From: Burkholderia lata
GTDB lineage: Bacteria; Pseudomonadota; Gammaproteobacteria; Burkholderiales; Burkholderiaceae
Reading direction: 5' to 3'
NCBI RefSeq assembly: GCF_902499335.1
Contig: NZ_CABVQK010000009.1
Location: 248,001 to 312,000 of the forward strand
DNA length: 64,000 nt
The notes under the pieces are model-generated. The model worked only from the letters and a program-made list of their open reading frames with translations, ran no database searches and had not been told where the DNA came from. Of this stretch, positions 61,986-64,000 are shown in pieces. A program made the position numbers and the translations under genes. The first letter of the stretch is position 1; each line of letters starts with the position of its first letter.

Positions 61986-62234
61986 CGCATCGATCGCACG
62001 CGGCACGGCACGGTGCACCGGCCGGCCGCCGTGCCATCGGGTGTTTCGGCGGTCACGCGAGGTAACACCTGTAACCGCCGGCGAAACTCGTCCCGGTCAA
62101 CCCGGCGCTAGACTCCGCGCATTGCTTCACTGAGCGACAGGAAGGGCGGATCGCCTCTTCGTGCCGGCCGCCGCACGTCGCGGCGATGCGGCTTTCGCGA
62201 GGTGCCATTCGTCTTTCGCGCCGGGAATCGAGCC

Positions 62235-62399
62235 ATGACCAGACTTCTCATCACGCTTGCCCTGATCGGCGGCCTGTCCGGCTGCTACGTCGCGCCGCCG
62301 TACGGCTACGCGCCCGCGCCGGCCTACTACGGCTATGCGCCGGCGTATTACGCGCCGCCCGTCAGCGTCGGGATCGGCGGCAACTTCCGTATCCGCTGA
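62235..62399 (+). CDS. Tiny Tyr/Pro-rich lipoprotein
   Basis: 54 residues. Signal MTRLLITLALIGGLSGC ends in lipobox LSGC (14-17). The mature part is YGYAPAPAYYGYAPAYYAPP followed by VSVGIGGNFRIR, similar in composition to the secreted protein at 28333. ATG at 62235 has GGGAATCGA upstream. Function unknown. Confidence 0.75.
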   Translation: MTRLLITLALIGGLSGCYVAPPYGYAPAPAYYGYAPAYYAPPVSVGIGGNFRIR

Positions 62400-62539
62400 T
62401 CGGGCACCAGGCGCGGCGCTGGCCGCAGCCTTTCGCCGGACGATTCGCGCGGATTCGCGTACCGCATGACGGCGGTGCACTGCGCGGCGTGCGCGCGGTT
62501 CCTATACTTCACAGGAAAGCGCACTCCGGCGAGGCAGTC

Positions 62540-63199
62540 ATGACAGTCACACGCAAGGTCGCAGTCGTGTCGGGCGTCTCCACGCTCGTCTATCTCGGGC
62601 TCGCGGTGCTCGGCAGCGGCGGGTTCGCGGCCTTCTTCTCGCATCCGCCACTGACTGTTGCTGTCGTCGCGACGCTCGCGATGGCCGTCGTCGCGATGTT
62701 CACCGAAGGCAACCTGAGCAGCGGCGAGCGCGAGAACCGTGACAACCGCTGGGTGCTCGCGGCGTTCGGGGTAAGCGGGTTGCTGCTCGCGTACCTGCCC
62801 GCGCTGACTGACCGGCTCGACTTCTGGACCTTCGGCGGCGATACGGTGCGCTGGATCGGCGTCGTGCTGTACATCGCGGGCGGCGTGCTGCGCATCTGGC
62901 CGGTATTCGTGCTCGGCAAGCGCTTCAGCGGGCTCGTCGCGATCCAGCCGGGCCATACCCTCGTGACCGACGGCATCTACCGCCGCATCCGCAATCCGAG
63001 CTATCTCGGCCTGCTCGTCAATTCGGTCGGCTGGGCGTTGGCGTTTCGCTCGGGTGTCGGCTTGCTGCTGGTCGTGCTGACGATGGTGCCCCTCGTCGCG
63101 CGCATCCGCTCCGAAGAGGCGCTGCTGCGTGCGCAATTCGGCGCCGAATACGACGCGTATTGCGCGCAAACCTGGCGTCTGCTGCCCGGCGTGTACTGA
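62540..63199 (+). CDS. ICMT-like membrane methyltransferase family protein
   Basis: 219 residues, about five membrane helices. The C-terminal methyltransferase region shows LVTDGIYRRIRNPSYLGLLV, EEALLRAQFGAEYDAYCAQT and WRLLPGV, the pattern of isoprenylcysteine carboxyl-methyltransferase-like proteins. In bacteria these act on lipids or unknown substrates. ATG at 62540 follows CGAGGCAG; the frame is open further upstream, but that part is noncoding by composition. Confidence 0.9.
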   Translation: MTVTRKVAVVSGVSTLVYLGLAVLGSGGFAAFFSHPPLTVAVVATLAMAVVAMFTEGNLSSGERENRDNRWVLAAFGVSGLLLAYLPALTDRLDFWTFGGDTVRWIGVVLYIAGGVLRIWPVFVLGKRFSGLVAIQPGHTLVTDGIYRRIRNPSYLGLLVNSVGWALAFRSGVGLLLVVLTMVPLVARIRSEEALLRAQFGAEYDAYCAQTWRLLPGVY

Positions 63200-63578
63200 C
63201 CCCCTTCATTTCTCCGCGACCGTCGTTTCGGCGTCCGCCCGCGATTCGTTCCCGATGTGTTGCCACGTGTGTCGCAAACGTGCGACGCCGTGCATCGCCG
63301 GATCGTTCCTCCGCAGGGCCGGACCCTCGGCGAAGCCAATGCCGGCGCGGGTTTGCGGGCATTCCGGTGCGCGTGTTCGAGATCGCTTATTCGTAAACAA
63401 CTTGTTACCAGAATGTCCACGGCAAGGATGTGGGACCGGTGCTATTCTTCGCCGCAAGCTCATTGAAATGAATTGGTCCACGGTTCGGCACAATGCCTGA
63501 CCCGACGTCGATCGATTCAGATCGTCGTACCGAGCGGACCTTCAATAAACCAGATTGCGAACAAGGAAGAATACGGGA
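63200..63578. other. Intergenic region before the glycine-zipper gene
   Basis: About 380 bases without a convincing gene. The part after 63390 is AT-richer, with AACAACTTGTTA near 63396, and may hold the promoter. I found no clear hexamers. Confidence 0.6.
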
Positions 63579-64000
63579 ATGTGGAAGAAAATCGCCCCCG
63601 CTCTCGTCGTCGCCGTGCTGACCGGCGCGACCTCGCTGCCGGCATTGGCCGGTGACATGAACAACGCGCTTGGCGGCGCGCTCGGCGGGGTAGCCGGCGC
63701 AGCGGTCGGCGGTGCGCTCGGCGGCAGCACGGGCTCGGTGATCGGCGGCGCCATCGGCGGCGGCGCGGGTGGCGCGGTGACGTCGAACCGTCACGAGCGC
63801 ACCGGCGCGATCATCGGCGGCGCCCTCGGCGGCGGTGCAGGTACCGCGGCAGGCAACGCAATGGGCGGCCGCACGGGCGGCCTGCTGGGTGCGGCGGTTG
63901 GCGGCGGCGCCGGCGCGGCGCTCGGCGGCAACATGTCGCGCAACTCGTACGAGCGCGATTACGGCGGCCGCGGCGATCGTGGCTATCGCCACCGCAAGCA
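63579..64000 (+). CDS. Glycine-zipper outer-membrane protein (truncated by the window edge)
   Basis: At least 140 residues. A signal peptide (about 1-24, ending PALAG) is followed by a long glycine zipper with small-residue spacing (GGALGGVAGAAVGGALGGST, then GGAIGGGAGGAVTS), a basic NRHERTG linker, more zipper and an Arg/Tyr tail. AAGGAAGA lies 8 bases before the ATG at 63579. Function unknown; similar proteins are structural. The end is outside the window. Confidence 0.85.
   Translation, partial: MWKKIAPALVVAVLTGATSLPALAGDMNNALGGALGGVAGAAVGGALGGSTGSVIGGAIGGGAGGAVTSNRHERTGAIIGGALGGGAGTAAGNAMGGRTGGLLGAAVGGGAGAALGGNMSRNSYERDYGGRGDRGYRHRK

Noticed and set aside
63405-63992. Minus-strand frame over the glycine-zipper gene
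   Set aside because: The plus-strand gene has a ribosome site, signal peptide and zipper; the antisense product is Ala/Arg-rich without features.

Overview
The window is about 68 % GC with dense, mostly leader-less gene packing. Its gene families (cyanide-insensitive-type cydAB with a DUF2474 partner, FabV, a persulfide dioxygenase-rhodanese fusion, many LysR regulators, DUF748 and glycine-zipper proteins) point to Burkholderia, most likely the B. cepacia complex. The genus call is an inference from gene content and codon use. The abundance of regulators and transporters and the lack of core information-processing genes would suit a secondary replicon. I see no tRNA, rRNA, insertion sequence, prophage or CRISPR array.

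Layout. 0-9.5 kb: the end of a chemoreceptor, an AGE-family epimerase, an MgtC-like protein, a membrane protein with an Ala-Asn-Pro repeat, a 51-residue protein under a repeated AGGGAAAACCCT element, a GNAT enzyme, a cluster of three short tandem arrays, a copper-exporting ATPase with four metal-binding domains and a CueR-type promoter, and a PH/SHOCT protein. 9.8-17.5 kb: a DUF1254 lipoprotein, a 1256-residue AsmA/DUF748 protein, a small protein carrying the same AGGGAAAACCCT element, and a secreted phosphodiesterase. 17.5-23 kb: a LysR gene divergent from a five-gene ABC transporter/LOG operon. 23-32 kb: a Pmp3 protein, LysR, a lipoprotein, the cydAB-DUF2474 operon behind a perfect FNR/ANR box, two small secreted proteins, threonine aldolase, DUF1059 and ArgP-like LysR. 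32-39 kb: peroxiredoxin, persulfide dioxygenase-rhodanese, GST, PAP2 phosphatase, MFS, LysR and a DsbA-like isomerase. 39-45 kb: an IclR gene divergent from a four-gene catabolic operon, with three 17-bp operators between them. 45-52.7 kb: an ArsR/AHSA1 module, GNAT, YhfC, EamA, a zincin-like protein, a TetR/SDR pair with repeated operators, and FabV. 52.8-57.7 kb: a GbsR/MarR regulator and a four-gene membrane/SDR operon, each preceded by the same 26-bp palindrome. 57.8-64 kb: GST, serine hydrolase, secreted beta-propeller, HIT protein, ICMT-like methyltransferase and a truncated glycine-zipper protein.

The two most system-like units are the IclR-controlled operon (lyase, CoA-transferase, permease, Tat-exported amidohydrolase), which looks like a complete uptake and degradation route for an unknown hydroxy-acid or lactone, and the GbsR-controlled operon (SDR-DoxX fusion, DUF2269, a DCC-family protein lacking one cysteine, TIGR01777 with a membrane domain), whose four products all carry membrane segments. 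The operators were read directly from the sequence; the functions assigned to the systems are inferences.
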